Source: Candidatus Aminicenantes bacterium (GTDB lineage Bacteria > Acidobacteriota > Aminicenantia > Aminicenantales > UBA4085). From it: DNA of 36,970 nt. Shown one piece after another: positions 1 to 9,895 of the stretch. Where the stretch lies: positions 1 to 36,970 of the forward strand of contig JAPKZJ010000057.1 in assembly GCA_026393855.1 (NCBI GenBank). The letters are read 5' to 3'. The position numbers were made by a program, and so were the translations under genes. The stretch's first letter is position 1, and each line of letters opens with the position of its first letter. A model generated the notes under the pieces. That model ran no database searches, was not told the origin of the DNA, and was given only the letters and a program-made list of their open reading frames with translations.

Positions 1-1212
1 GAAGGACTGGCGGAACAGCGATTCAAACGTCCGCCCTTCGCCGGGCAGATCGCCTTCCGTGACCAGGAAAAAGAGGCGTTCGGCTTGGCCGTAATGGGCC
101 CGCTTCTGCAGCGACCAGCGCATCCGGCCGGTCCGCAAGGCTTTGGTCCTCGTGCCGGCGATAGTCAAGATCTGAATGGCGTCGGCCTTGACCAGCTTGG
201 GAATAGTGGCTTCGGTGCGCAGATTTTGCAGCTCGTCGTGCAAAGCCCGGCCGATGTCGATGTCGTCACGGGCGAAAAGCCGCTCGACCCAGGGGTAGAA
301 CAGCATGGCGAAGGAGTCCTCGCGCTCGGCCTTAGCGGACTTGGCGCCGCATCGTTCGCTCCGGTCCAGCAGGGTTAAAAGCCGGGCGAACTGGGTCGCG
401 TCTGTCTCGTAGTCCCGACCCAGGGACCCCAAGATATGACGGAGCAAGCCATAGCGGCGCAGCTTTTCCAGCACCGGCCGCGTTTCGGCGGAAAGGTCTT
501 TGTTCAGCTCTTCATAGAGGCGGGCGCCGGCGCAGCCCGCGACAAGGGAGGCCTGGGCTCGGATGGCTTTCTCGGCCGCTTCGTCGATGCTGAACCCGAT
601 CCGGGCCGCGTGCCGGATGACGCGCCAGATCCGGACCGGGTCTTCGGCGAAGCGGATTTCCGGATCGCCGATAACTCGCACGCGCTTTCGCTCCAGATCC
701 TCCAGCCCGCCGGTATAATCGATGACCGAATCCAGAACGGCGTCGTAGAGCAGGGCGTTGATGGTGATGTCGCGGCGGAAGGCGTCTTCGCGCGGAGTGC
801 CGTAGGGATCGATGGGCTCGACCGCCTCGCCGCGGGCTTCCCGAGCCGCCTGGGCCTCTTCTTCCTCGGGCGGGATGGGCCGGCGGAAGGTGGCCACTTC
901 GATGATCTTGTCGCCCGGAAAATGGACATGGACGAGGCGGAACCGGCGGCCGATGACATAGGCGTTGGGAAAGCGCTTTTTGATCTGGCCGGGCCGGGCA
1001 TCGGTGGCGATATCGAAGTCTTTGGGTTTGCGGCCGAGCATCAGGTCGCGGACCGCTCCGCCCACGAGGCAGGCCAGAAAACCCTGTTTATCCAGGCGCT
1101 CCATGATCTTGAGGGCGTCGGGATCGATGTCCCGGCGAACGATCGGATGATGGGGGGCTTCAAGGATGACGCGGTCCTGGCCGCGGACGGGGGGATGTTG
1201 CGGGTCGTGCAT
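1..1212 (-). CDS. pcnB: Poly(A) polymerase / CCA-adding-type nucleotidyltransferase (PcnB-like), 3' end outside window
   Basis: This is a class II nucleotidyltransferase that adds nucleotides to RNA 3' ends. The ATG at 1212 follows GGAAGAG closely; 404 codons are present and the frame is still open at base 1, so the C-terminus is missing. The nucleotidyltransferase signature is seen around residues 39-61 (LVGGAVRDLMLGRKPKDFDI, with the DxD metal pair). It is followed by GRRFRLVHVHF and EVATFR, which are typical of PcnB rather than of short CCA enzymes, and by the RRDITINALLYD motif. The basic C-terminal part includes an RMRWSLQKRAHYG-like stretch. PcnB polyadenylates RNA for decay in Escherichia coli; in many other phyla the same family adds CCA to tRNA, so the exact activity is open. 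It is divergent from galK. Confidence 0.88.
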   Translation of the reverse strand, partial: MHDPQHPPVRGQDRVILEAPHHPIVRRDIDPDALKIMERLDKQGFLACLVGGAVRDLMLGRKPKDFDIATDARPGQIKKRFPNAYVIGRRFRLVHVHFPGDKIIEVATFRRPIPPEEEEAQAAREARGEAVEPIDPYGTPREDAFRRDITINALLYDAVLDSVIDYTGGLEDLERKRVRVIGDPEIRFAEDPVRIWRVIRHAARIGFSIDEAAEKAIRAQASLVAGCAGARLYEELNKDLSAETRPVLEKLRRYGLLRHILGSLGRDYETDATQFARLLTLLDRSERCGAKSAKAEREDSFAMLFYPWVERLFARDDIDIGRALHDELQNLRTEATIPKLVKADAIQILTIAGTRTKALRTGRMRWSLQKRAHYGQAERLFFLVTEGDLPGEGRTFESLFRQSF

Positions 1213-1242
1213 TCTCTTCCGGGGGTCTCCGACGGAGGGGGT

Positions 1243-1271
1243 AGTTTGCGATATCCGGAGGATTCTGTCAA
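1243..1271 (-). promoter_or_regulatory. Candidate sigma70 promoter of pcnB
   Basis: On the minus strand TTGACA (1271-1266) lies 17 bp from CAAACT (1248-1243), about 30 bp upstream of the pcnB start. The -35 is perfect but the -10 matches only 3 of 6, so this is moderate evidence. It lies back to back with the galK promoter, with only a few bases between the two -35 boxes. Confidence 0.4.
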
Positions 1272-1276
1272 TTCCG

Positions 1277-1305
1277 TTGACAACCCGGCCGCCCCGCACT
1301 ATCCT
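1277..1305 (+). promoter_or_regulatory. Candidate sigma70 promoter of galK
   Basis: TTGACA (1277-1282) and TATCCT (1300-1305) are separated by 17 bp, with galK starting about 50 bp downstream. This matches the TTGACA-N17/18 pattern seen before several other genes in the window. Confidence 0.55.
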
Positions 1306-1357
1306 CGATGGACCGCCCGGCCGGAACGACCGGCGCGCCGATCGCAGGAGAAGTCGC

Positions 1358-2530
1358 ATGAACGCGCTGTCCGAACGCCTGGCCGCCAAGCATCGCCGCC
1401 ACCACGGGATCGACCCGGATTTCATCGCCTACGCCCCGGGCCGGGTGGAGATCCTCGGCAACCACACCGATTACAACGAGGGCTTCGTCCTCTCGGCCGC
1501 CATCGACGCCGGCATCGCTTACGGCCTGACACCGTCGGGAACTCCCGAGTGTAGGCTGTACTCTGCCGATTTCGAGGAGAGCGTCCGCTGCCCGGCCGAC
1601 GATCCCGGTCGCACGGACAAAGAGCGCTGGTCGAACTACAGCCGGGGCGTATTCGCTTTTCTCCGGCAGCGCTACGGATTCTCCCCCAAGGGCTTTCTCG
1701 GGACCCAGATCGGCGACATTCCCATCGGCGCTGGCCTGTCCAGCTCGGCCGCGCTGGAGATCGCCTGTGGCCTGGCCGTGGCGGCCTTCCACGGCCTCCA
1801 GCCGGATCTGATCGACCTGGCCCGGATCGGGCAGAAAGCCGAGCACGAGTACGCCGGGGTGAAATGCGGCCTGCTCGACCAGATTTCGAGCCTGTTCGGC
1901 CGGGAAAACTCCTTAGTTTTCACCGATTTCCGCTCGCTCGAAGTCCGGACGGTCGGACTGCCTCCCGGGACGGCCTTCCTGATCGCCAACACGGCCGTCA
2001 AACATGCGCTCGTCGATTCCGAATATAACGAACGGCGGCAGCGCTGCGAGCAGGCGGCCGCCTATTTCACGCGGGTTCTGGGGCCGCGGGTCAAGGCCCT
2101 GCGGGATGTCACCTGGAACGATCTGGAAGCCCATCGCGGCCCTCTGGATCCGGCGGTCTGGCGGCGTGCCGCCCACCCGGTGGGGGAAAACGAGCGCGTC
2201 CTCAAGGGCGTGGCCATGCTGGAGGCCGGCGACGCCGCCGGCTTCGGACGCCTGATGTTCGAATCTCACAAGAGCTCGATGATCTATTTCGAGAACTCCT
2301 GCCCCGAGCTCGACACCCTGGTCGAGACGGCGCGAACGACGCCGGGGGTTCTGGGCGCCCGCTTGAGCGGCGGCGGGTTCGGCGGCAGCGTCGTGGCCTT
2401 CATCGAAGCGGGCCGGGAAGAAGCCATCGGGCGGGCCCTGGCCGAGGCCTACGAGCAGGCCCACGGACACCGCATCGAGCCGCGGCTGGTCGTGCCCTCC
2501 GCCGGCGCCCGCCTGGTTCGTCCGGCTTGA
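1358..2530 (+). CDS. galK: Galactokinase
   Basis: Cytoplasmic GHMP-family kinase that phosphorylates alpha-D-galactose to galactose-1-phosphate with ATP, the first Leloir step. The 390-residue length is normal. The galactokinase signature is at residues ~29-44 (GRVEILGNHTDYNEGF, cf. GRVNLIGEHTDYNGG), the ATP-binding motif is PIGAGLSSSAALE, and the C-terminal GHMP motif is LSGGGFGGSVVAF. The ATG at 1358 is preceded by AGGAG at 7 bp; the frame stays open upstream, but that extension lacks a ribosome site and crosses the promoter. The N in GNHTDY, where E is usual, is a substitution in the sugar-binding signature, so a relative acting on another sugar is possible. No galT or galE is visible nearby. 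It is convergent with the next gene, 10 bp away. Confidence 0.9.
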   Translation: MNALSERLAAKHRRHHGIDPDFIAYAPGRVEILGNHTDYNEGFVLSAAIDAGIAYGLTPSGTPECRLYSADFEESVRCPADDPGRTDKERWSNYSRGVFAFLRQRYGFSPKGFLGTQIGDIPIGAGLSSSAALEIACGLAVAAFHGLQPDLIDLARIGQKAEHEYAGVKCGLLDQISSLFGRENSLVFTDFRSLEVRTVGLPPGTAFLIANTAVKHALVDSEYNERRQRCEQAAAYFTRVLGPRVKALRDVTWNDLEAHRGPLDPAVWRRAAHPVGENERVLKGVAMLEAGDAAGFGRLMFESHKSSMIYFENSCPELDTLVETARTTPGVLGARLSGGGFGGSVVAFIEAGREEAIGRALAEAYEQAHGHRIEPRLVVPSAGARLVRPA

Positions 2531-2540
2531 AAGCGCGGCG

Positions 2541-2945
2541 TTACTTCTTCTTGGCCGCCGTGAAGGTCGAAGTGCCGAAGTCTCCCATCTGTATCTCGCC
2601 GGTCATCTTCTCGCCCTCGATCTTGGCCTTGAAAACAAGCTGAAAATCGCCGTTCGGGGTCGAGATCGTCAGCGTCCACGCCGCCTCGCTTCCTTTGACC
2701 TTGCCCTCGCCCTTCATCTCGTCCCCCATGGGGCTGGGCATGGTGACTTTTATAACGTCATCCTTCTGGACGAAAGTGGCGTCTGACTTCATCTCGCCCT
2801 GGGGCGACTGCATGGTGATCTCCCAAACGCCGGAGAGATCGACCGGTTTGGGGGCTTGCGCGGGGGCTTGTTGAGCGGCGGACAGAACGCCGGCCAGGGC
2901 GACCACAATCCCAGCGGTCAAGATCTTGCACCAAACAGCTTTCAT
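2541..2945 (-). CDS. Small exported protein, beta-rich, unknown function
   Basis: A 134-residue protein starting at ATG 2945, with AGGAG 7 bp upstream. Residues 1-24 form a signal peptide (KAVWCK, a hydrophobic run, LSAAQQ). The mature part begins with an Ala/Pro/Gln linker, then DLSGVWEIT, and continues as alternating polar/hydrophobic strands rich in Gly, Lys and Glu (MKGEGKVKGSEAAWTL, KIEGEKMTGEIQMG). DLSGxW...GxxxG...GEIxxG is typical of small lipocalin- or avidin-like beta-barrels common in Acidobacteria-type secretomes; that fold is inferred. It ends in a run of lysines. It has its own promoter downstream of the IMPACT gene. No catalytic motif is seen. Confidence 0.75.
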   Translation of the reverse strand: MKAVWCKILTAGIVVALAGVLSAAQQAPAQAPKPVDLSGVWEITMQSPQGEMKSDATFVQKDDVIKVTMPSPMGDEMKGEGKVKGSEAAWTLTISTPNGDFQLVFKAKIEGEKMTGEIQMGDFGTSTFTAAKKK

Positions 2946-2978
2946 TTGAGACTCCTACAGTGAGAATATCGAAGCGGT

Positions 2979-3008
2979 ATTATGGACTTCGGATCGGCCG
3001 GCCGTCAA
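2979..3008 (-). promoter_or_regulatory. Candidate sigma70 promoter of the small exported protein
   Basis: On the minus strand TTGACG (3008-3003) and CATAAT (2984-2979) are 18 bp apart, with 5 of 6 matches in each box. The site sits just after the stop of the upstream IMPACT gene and 34 bp before the start, so the small gene can be transcribed independently. Confidence 0.55.
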
Positions 3009-3014
3009 ATCCGG

Positions 3015-3634
3015 TCAGGCATGATCCCGGCCCAGCTCCCGGCAGGGATGGCGACCGCTGACCAGGCCGAGATGAAAAGACCGGAAAGTGGGCTCCTCGT
3101 CGGCCGGCAAGCGCACGACCAGGACGACGACTTCCCCGAATTCCCGCGACACGATCTCGAAGCCGCGTTTGGCCAGGAAATGCTCCATAGCCGGCAGGGC
3201 GGCGTGCGGTAATTCGGCCCGCAGGGTCGCCAGCAACCGCAGCGGCCGCGGTTCCGAGGCCTCGATCGCAGCCTTGGCCGCGTCGCCATAAGCGCGGGCC
3301 AGCCCCCCTGCTCCGAGCTTGGTGCCGCCGAAATAGCGGGTCACGACGAGAAGGATGTTGGTCATCCCGCGCCGGCTTAAAACCTGAAGGATCGGCGGGC
3401 CCGCCGTCCCGGAGGGTTCGCCGTCGTCGTTGTAACGGGCCTGCTCGGCGGCCGGCCCGATCCGCCAGGCCCAGCAATTATGATCGGCATCGCGGCGCTC
3501 GTCCCGGATCCGCTTGACGGCAGCCATGGCCTCGTTCGTCGATATCACCCGGAAAGTGCGGGCTAGGAAGCGGGACTTCCGGACTTCAAGCGTCGCCTCG
3601 GCCTCGCGGGAAATGACGTTCATGCCGCCAGCCA

Positions 3635-3635
<1 letters not shown>
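3015..3635 (-). CDS. IMPACT/YigZ family protein
   Basis: A 206-residue cytoplasmic protein of the YigZ/IMPACT (UPF0029) family. The N-terminal domain carries the family hallmarks DDGEPSGTAGPPIL and VVTRYFGGTKLGAGGLARAY (residues ~70-120), and a ferredoxin-like C-terminal domain follows. Eukaryotic IMPACT acts on translation control through GCN1; the bacterial role is not firmly known. The start ATG overlaps the stop of the upstream S9 peptidase gene by one base (TAATG at 3635), which predicts translational coupling and one transcript. Pairing with a secreted peptidase is more likely an accident of operon compaction than a functional link. Confidence 0.88.
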
Positions 3636-5668
<2,033 letters not shown>

Positions 5669-5712
5669 GAGGTCCATCTCCTTGCCGAAATCGGGCCCGG
5701 CCCGGAAGCCAA

Positions 5713-5742
5713 GATATAGGCCGGGGGCGTGAGATCTGTCAA
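5713..5742 (-). promoter_or_regulatory. Candidate sigma70 promoter of the S9 peptidase operon
   Basis: On the minus strand TTGACA (5742-5737) and TATATC (5718-5713) are 18 bp apart, about 45 bp upstream of the S9 start. This is a strong match to the housekeeping consensus. Confidence 0.6.
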
Positions 5743-5760
5743 GCCGAATCGCGGTCGGGC

Positions 5761-5789
5761 TTGTCGGGGCGCCCGCTTTCGGCTATGCT
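5761..5789 (+). promoter_or_regulatory. Candidate sigma70 promoter of the MFS transporter
   Basis: TTGTCG (5761-5766), 17 bp, then TATGCT (5784-5789), 31 bp before the start codon; 4 of 6 matches in each box. Confidence 0.45.
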
Positions 5790-5820
5790 GAATCGTCCCA
5801 AGCCCCTGCAAGGATGATGG

Positions 5821-7035
5821 ATGGACGGATCGCGGAAGGAAAAGAAATATTTCGGCCTGAGCCGGAATGTCTTCGTCTTTGGGTTCGTCAGCCTGCTCAA
5901 CGACTGGAGCAGCGAGATCACCGTCCGCATCCTGCCTCTTTTCCTGGCCAACGTCCTGGGCGTCAAGACCTCCGTCATCGGGCTGATCGAAGGCGTCGCC
6001 GACAGCACCGCCACCCTGCTGAAGATGCTCTCGGGCTGGTTCTCGGACAAGATCGGGCGCCGCAAACCCCTGGTCCTGGCCGGCTACGCGCTCTCTTCCC
6101 TCTCCAAACCCCTCTTCTATTTCGCCAATTCCTGGCCTTTTGTCCTCGTCCTCAGGTTCCTGGACCGGGTCGGCAAGGGCGTGCGAACCTCGCCCAAGGA
6201 CGCCCTGATCGCGGACTCGACGGAATCGCGGCACCAAGGCCGGGCTTTCGGTTTCAGCCGGGCCATGGACCCCCTGGGCGCGGTGCTCGGCCTGCTGACG
6301 GCGGCGGGGCTGATCGCCTTGGGCGGAGCCGCGGTCAAGGTCATGACCCGATCGGCTTTCCGGCACCTGGTTCTCCTTTCCGCCGTCCCCGCGCTTTTGG
6401 GCGTCTTCCTGGTCGGCGCCTTCATCCGGGACAAGGAAGCGCGCCCGGAAAAGCAAACCATGCCCCGGCTGTCGTTCAAGGGACTTGACCGGCGCTTCCG
6501 GCGCTTTCTAGGCCTCATGATCATCTTCACCCTGGGCAATTCCTCGGACGCCTTCCTCATCCTTCGCTCCCAGCAGCTCGGCCTGTCGCTCGTCCAGATC
6601 CTGCTGATGTTGGCCGCGTTCAACCTGGTCACGACCCTGATCGCCTACCCGGCCGGAATCCTTTCCGACCGTATCGGCCGCTCCCGGGTCATCATCGCGG
6701 GCTGGCTCGTCTACGGACTGATCTATCTGGGCTTCGCTTTCGCCAACCGCGCCTGGCAGGTCTGGGTACTGTATACGATCTACGGCGCTTATTACGGGGC
6801 GACCGAAGGGGTGGGCAGGGCTCTGGTGGCCGACGTCGTCCAAGCCTCGGACAAGCGCGGCACGGCCTACGGCCTCTACAACGCCGCCATCGGCGTCAGC
6901 GCCCTGCCCGCCAGCTTCCTGGCCGGCCTGCTGTGGCAGAGCCTGGGCCCGGCCGCGCCGTTCCTGTTCGGGGCCGGCCTCTCGCTCCTCGCGGCCGGAG
7001 GCATGGCGATCTTCGTCCGCGAACGGCGGGCTTGA
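5821..7035 (+). CDS. Major facilitator superfamily transporter
   Basis: A 404-residue inner-membrane protein with about 12 hydrophobic segments in two halves. The conserved MFS loop between TM2 and TM3 reads GWFSDKIGRRKPL, and its repeat in the second half reads GILSDRIGRSRVI. An additional loop, RVGKGVRTSPKDALIAD, resembles a subgroup of uncharacterised MFS permeases with GKGxRxxPRDALIA. The ATG at 5821 has AAGGA 7 bp upstream. The substrate cannot be read from sequence; drug or metabolite efflux is possible. It is monocistronic, divergent from the S9 peptidase, and followed by a gene with its own strong promoter. Confidence 0.88.
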   Translation: MDGSRKEKKYFGLSRNVFVFGFVSLLNDWSSEITVRILPLFLANVLGVKTSVIGLIEGVADSTATLLKMLSGWFSDKIGRRKPLVLAGYALSSLSKPLFYFANSWPFVLVLRFLDRVGKGVRTSPKDALIADSTESRHQGRAFGFSRAMDPLGAVLGLLTAAGLIALGGAAVKVMTRSAFRHLVLLSAVPALLGVFLVGAFIRDKEARPEKQTMPRLSFKGLDRRFRRFLGLMIIFTLGNSSDAFLILRSQQLGLSLVQILLMLAAFNLVTTLIAYPAGILSDRIGRSRVIIAGWLVYGLIYLGFAFANRAWQVWVLYTIYGAYYGATEGVGRALVADVVQASDKRGTAYGLYNAAIGVSALPASFLAGLLWQSLGPAAPFLFGAGLSLLAAGGMAIFVRERRA

Positions 7036-7086
7036 GCCGGCCGGACGCCGCCAGACCGTTATTTCCCATCGATGCGATAAGAATTC

Positions 7087-7115
7087 TTGACTTTATCCCG
7101 GCCGGGGATTATATT
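7087..7115 (+). promoter_or_regulatory. Strong candidate sigma70 promoter of the BON-domain gene
   Basis: TTGACT (7087-7092), 17 bp, then TATATT (7110-7115), followed by an AT-rich run. Each box matches 5 of 6, the best AT-rich promoter in the window. A start near 7122 would give a leader of about 50 nt. Confidence 0.7.
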
Positions 7116-7171
7116 TTTTACGTGACCCGAAGGGAGGCGCTTCGGAAAATCAAATTCCTTTGGAGGTCATT

Positions 7172-7687
7172 ATGAAAAGAGTCCTTCTCGTCACCGCTTT
7201 AGCGGTCGCCCTCGGCCTGTCGGCTCTGTCTCTCCCCGCCGCCACGCAGGGCCTCGACGACCCGATCGTCAAGGCGCTCCTCTCACTGCCCCATTACGGC
7301 GTCTTCGACAACCTGGCCTACGAGCTCAACGGAACAGACGTTATCCTGTCCGGCCAAGTCCTGCTGCCGATCACCAAGTCGGAAGCCGGCCGCCGAGTGG
7401 CCCGGATTGCGGGCCTCGGCAAAGTGACCAACAACATCGAGGTCCTGCCTCTGTCCAAGAACGACGACGCCATCCGTCTGCTCGCCTATCGGTCTCTATT
7501 CGGCACGTCCGATCTCTACAAATACTCGCTGGGCGCCAACCCTTCGATCCACATCATCGTCAAGGGCGGCCATATCACCCTGGAGGGGGTGGTCTCCTCC
7601 GAAACCGACGCCAAGACCGCGCTTCTGGCGATCCGCGGCGTTCCGGATTCGCTCTCCCAGACGAGCCACCTGACGGTAGCCAAGTAA
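7172..7687 (+). CDS. Exported protein with two BON domains
   Basis: A 171-residue exported protein. Residues 1-24 form a signal peptide (KRVLLVTALAVALGLSALSLPA). Two BON-type alpha/beta repeats follow: residues ~42-91 (YGVFDNLAYELNGTDVILSG ... GKVTNNIEVLPLS) and ~95-168 (RLLAYRSLFG ... IHIIVKGGHITLEGVV ... SHLTVAK). BON domains are found in OsmY-like periplasmic stress proteins and bind membranes or ligands. The two are slightly divergent, with the typical VxLxGxV core in both. The ATG at 7172 follows GGAGG (7162-7166); an in-frame TTG 12 bp upstream overlaps that site and is rejected. A hairpin at 7717 ends the unit. Confidence 0.85.
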   Translation: MKRVLLVTALAVALGLSALSLPAATQGLDDPIVKALLSLPHYGVFDNLAYELNGTDVILSGQVLLPITKSEAGRRVARIAGLGKVTNNIEVLPLSKNDDAIRLLAYRSLFGTSDLYKYSLGANPSIHIIVKGGHITLEGVVSSETDAKTALLAIRGVPDSLSQTSHLTVAK

Positions 7688-7716
7688 GCCTCGGCCGGGC
7701 TGGCGCTTGACTCACG

Positions 7717-7757
7717 CCCTCCCCTAGCCGAGCTTACGGCCGGGGGAGGGTTTCCTT
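7717..7757 (+). terminator. Probable intrinsic terminator after the BON-domain gene
   Basis: CCCTCCCC (7717-7724) can pair with GGGGAGGG (7743-7750); a shorter inner pairing lies within, and TTTCCTT follows. It sits 30 bp after the BON stop. The T tract is imperfect, so confidence is moderate. The rest of the gap from 7758 to the RNase P RNA 3' end shows no other feature I can support. Confidence 0.55.
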
Positions 7758-7877
7758 AGACGCCGTCGTCCTGTCATCGGCAATTTGGCCCCTTCGATCA
7801 ATATTCCCGAGCGCCCGGGCCCGCGGGAATCCGGGGTCGACCGGATAGCCGGGAAATAACGGGAATTCGGAGATGAA

Positions 7878-8240
7878 GCGGCTGGAGTCGGGCATAAGCC
7901 GAATTCTGTTCCCGCGGAAGCGGGGGCGGTTATTTGACTAGCCCCGCGGTTGCCCGCGGGATCGAGCGGCCGACCCGCCCCCGGAACGGGCCGTTCCATG
8001 TGGGGCCGATTTGGCCTTGCTCCGGATGGGGTTTGCCCTGCCCCCGATGTCGCCATCGGGGCGGTGAGCTCTTACCTCGCCTTTTCACCCTTGCCCTCGC
8101 GGGCGGTGTGTTTTCTGTGGCACTTTCCCCCGGTCGCCCGGAGTCGCCGTTAGCGACCATCCTGCCCTGTGGAGTTCGGACTTTCCTCCCCCGCGCCCCT
8201 TGCGGGGCGCGGCGGCAACCGCCTCGCCGACTCCAGCCGG
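7878..8240 (-). ncRNA. rnpB: RNase P RNA, bacterial A-type
   Basis: Catalytic RNA that matures tRNA 5' ends. Read on the minus strand, the universal block GAGGAAAGTCCG begins about 50 nt from the 5' end (8188-8177), followed by ACTCCACAGGGCAG. Further on come GGGTGAAAAGGCGAGGTAAGAGCTCACCG and GGAGCAAGGCCAAAT, and near the 3' end ACAGAATTCGGCTTAT (7908-7893). The P1 helix closes the molecule: GGCTGGAGTCGG (8238-8227) pairs perfectly with CCGACTCCAGCC (7891-7880). The GGU that binds the tRNA CCA end is retained in CGGGTCGG (about 7978-7971). The ~360-nt length and P15/P16 layout match type A. It lies 43 bp downstream of the sigma54-activator gene on the same strand, with a TATAAAT-like element just upstream. 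Coding frames crossing it are spurious. Confidence 0.96.
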
Positions 8241-8282
8241 CTTATTTATACCATAGGCGCGCAAAGGGAGGAAACCGAACGG

Positions 8283-9707
8283 TTAGTCGGACTTCGGCCC
8301 GGCCTCGTCGTCCGGCTCGGGCGTCTCGCCGACGCCGGCCGTGATCTTGATGCCGTATTGCTCCAGCTTTTTGTAGAGATTCGAGCGGGGCGTGTCGATC
8401 TCCCGGGCCGTCAGCGAAATATTCCAGCCGCTGCTCTCGAGCTTGGCCAGGATGAATTCCTTCTCGGCTTGGTCGCGGAAATCTTTGAGCGTCTTGATCT
8501 TGTCGGGCTCCGGCATGAGCAGGGCGTGGCCGCCGCGGATCGCTTCCGGCAAGTCCTTGCGCTCAATGACGTCCTTGTCGACCATGATCAGCAGCCGTTC
8601 CACGACATTTCGCAGCTCCCGGATGTTGCCTTTCCAGGGCGCCTTGGTCATCGTCTCCAGGGCTTCGGAGTTGAAGGACTTGGCCCGAAAATTGTTCTCG
8701 TCGGCGAACTGCCGGCTGAAATAATCGACCAGGATCGGGATGTCCTCACGCTTCTCCCGCAGGGCCGGTGAGTAGAGCGGCACGACATTCAGCCGGAAGT
8801 AGAGATCGTCCCGGAAATTTCCCTTCTCGATCTCCTTCCGGAGGTCCTTGTTGGTGGCGGCGATGACCCGAACGTCGACCCTGCTGATCTTGCTCGATCC
8901 GACTTTCTGGACTTCGCCCTCCTCCAGCACCCGGAGGACCTTGGACTGGGTTTTCAGGCTCATGTCGCCGATCTCGTCCAAGAAGATCGTGCCGCCGTCG
9001 GCCTGCTCGAACTTGCCCGTTTTGCGCTCGGTGGCCCCGGTGAAGGAGCCCTTTTCGTGGCCGAAGAGCTCCGATTCGATCAGCTCCTCGGGGATGGCGG
9101 CGCAGTTGACCTGGACGAAGGGCTCCTTGGCCCGCAGGCTCTGGGCGTGGACGGCCCGGGCGATGAGCTCTTTGCCCGTCCCGCTCTCGCCGTGGACGAG
9201 AACCGTGGCGTTGGTCGGCGCGGCGGACTGGATCTCCTTCCACAGCTTCTTCATCAGGGGATGGCTGCCGATGAGCTCGTAGCGCTTCTCGGCCTTGCGC
9301 CGCAGGTCGACGTTCTCGCGGGCCAGCGAGTTCTGGGTCAGGGCATTGCGGATGCTCAGAAGAACCCGGTCGCGATGGAGGGGCTTCTCCAGGAACTCGA
9401 AAGCCCCCGATTTGGTGGCCTCCACGGCCGTATGGATCGTGCCCTGACCCGAGATCATAATGACCTCGGGCGAGGTGGGTCGAGCCTTGATGTCCTTGAG
9501 GATGTCCAAGCCGTCACGCCCCGGCATCTTGATGTCGAGCAGGACGATGTCGATGCCCACGGACTCGTCGAGCTTCTGCAGTCCTTCCTCGCCATCGCCC
9601 GCCTCCAGGAACACGAAGCCCTCGTATTCCAGGATCATCTTCAGGGATTTGCGGATGTTCTCCTCGTCGTCGATGACGAGGATGCGGGCTTTGCGCTCGG
9701 GTTTCAT
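8283..9707 (-). CDS. NtrC-family sigma54-dependent response regulator
   Basis: A 474-residue transcription activator for sigma54 RNA polymerase. Its receiver domain is at residues ~8-120, with acidic pocket IDDEEN and phospho-acceptor Asp58 (VLLDIKMPG). The AAA+ domain spans ~145-380, with Walker A GESGTGKE, the sigma54-contact loop GSFTGA (usually GAFTGA) and Walker B GGTIFLDEIGD. A Fis-type helix-turn-helix sits at the C-terminus (NISLTAREIDTPRSNLYKKL). The ATG at 9707 has GGGAGG ~10 bp upstream; a 23-residue upstream extension lacks a ribosome site and crosses a TACAAT -10 element (9738-9733). No histidine kinase is adjacent. A -24/-12 promoter lies about 120 bp away before the divergent M16 genes, a likely target. 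Confidence 0.94.
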   Translation of the reverse strand: MKPERKARILVIDDEENIRKSLKMILEYEGFVFLEAGDGEEGLQKLDESVGIDIVLLDIKMPGRDGLDILKDIKARPTSPEVIMISGQGTIHTAVEATKSGAFEFLEKPLHRDRVLLSIRNALTQNSLARENVDLRRKAEKRYELIGSHPLMKKLWKEIQSAAPTNATVLVHGESGTGKELIARAVHAQSLRAKEPFVQVNCAAIPEELIESELFGHEKGSFTGATERKTGKFEQADGGTIFLDEIGDMSLKTQSKVLRVLEEGEVQKVGSSKISRVDVRVIAATNKDLRKEIEKGNFRDDLYFRLNVVPLYSPALREKREDIPILVDYFSRQFADENNFRAKSFNSEALETMTKAPWKGNIRELRNVVERLLIMVDKDVIERKDLPEAIRGGHALLMPEPDKIKTLKDFRDQAEKEFILAKLESSGWNISLTAREIDTPRSNLYKKLEQYGIKITAGVGETPEPDDEAGPKSD

Positions 9708-9830
9708 CGGAATCGGCCTCCCAGAGTGACCGATTGTAGCACAGCCGGCCGCCGGCCCAAAAAGGCGCCGCGTCAAGAGTCTTTACACAGGGCGGCCGGG
9801 CCGAGGGGGATTTCCCCTGGTTGCCGGGGC

Positions 9831-9847
9831 TGGCATAATTATTGCTT
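9831..9847 (+). promoter_or_regulatory. Predicted sigma54 (-24/-12) promoter of the M16 peptidase pair
   Basis: TGGCAT (9831-9836), 5 bp, then TTGCTT (9842-9847) matches the RpoN consensus TGGCAC-N5-TTGC[AT] with one mismatch and exact GG-N10-GC spacing. It lies about 50 bp before the first M16 start and next to a gene for a sigma54 activator. I see no equally good TTGACA/TATAAT pair in this gap on the plus strand. Upstream is a G/C inverted repeat (GGGGG at 9805, CCCC at 9814), but it is closer than usual activator sites. Confidence 0.65.
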
Positions 9848-9895
9848 CTCAACGATCCGTGGAGCCGCTAAAATAGTGAGCGCATGGGAGAAGGG

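Noticed and set aside
436-1554. Plus-strand frame opposite pcnB running into galK
   Set aside because: The minus strand encodes intact PcnB motifs, and the plus frame has no domain or ribosome site.
7934-8344. Short coding frames across 7.9-8.3 kb
   Set aside because: They lie on the RNase P RNA, whose conserved blocks and closing P1 helix explain the sequence.
9805-9817. GGGGG-N4-CCCC as an activator-binding site for the sigma54 promoter
   Set aside because: It is only ~15 bp upstream of the -24 element, much closer than usual enhancer sites, and is simple GC sequence.
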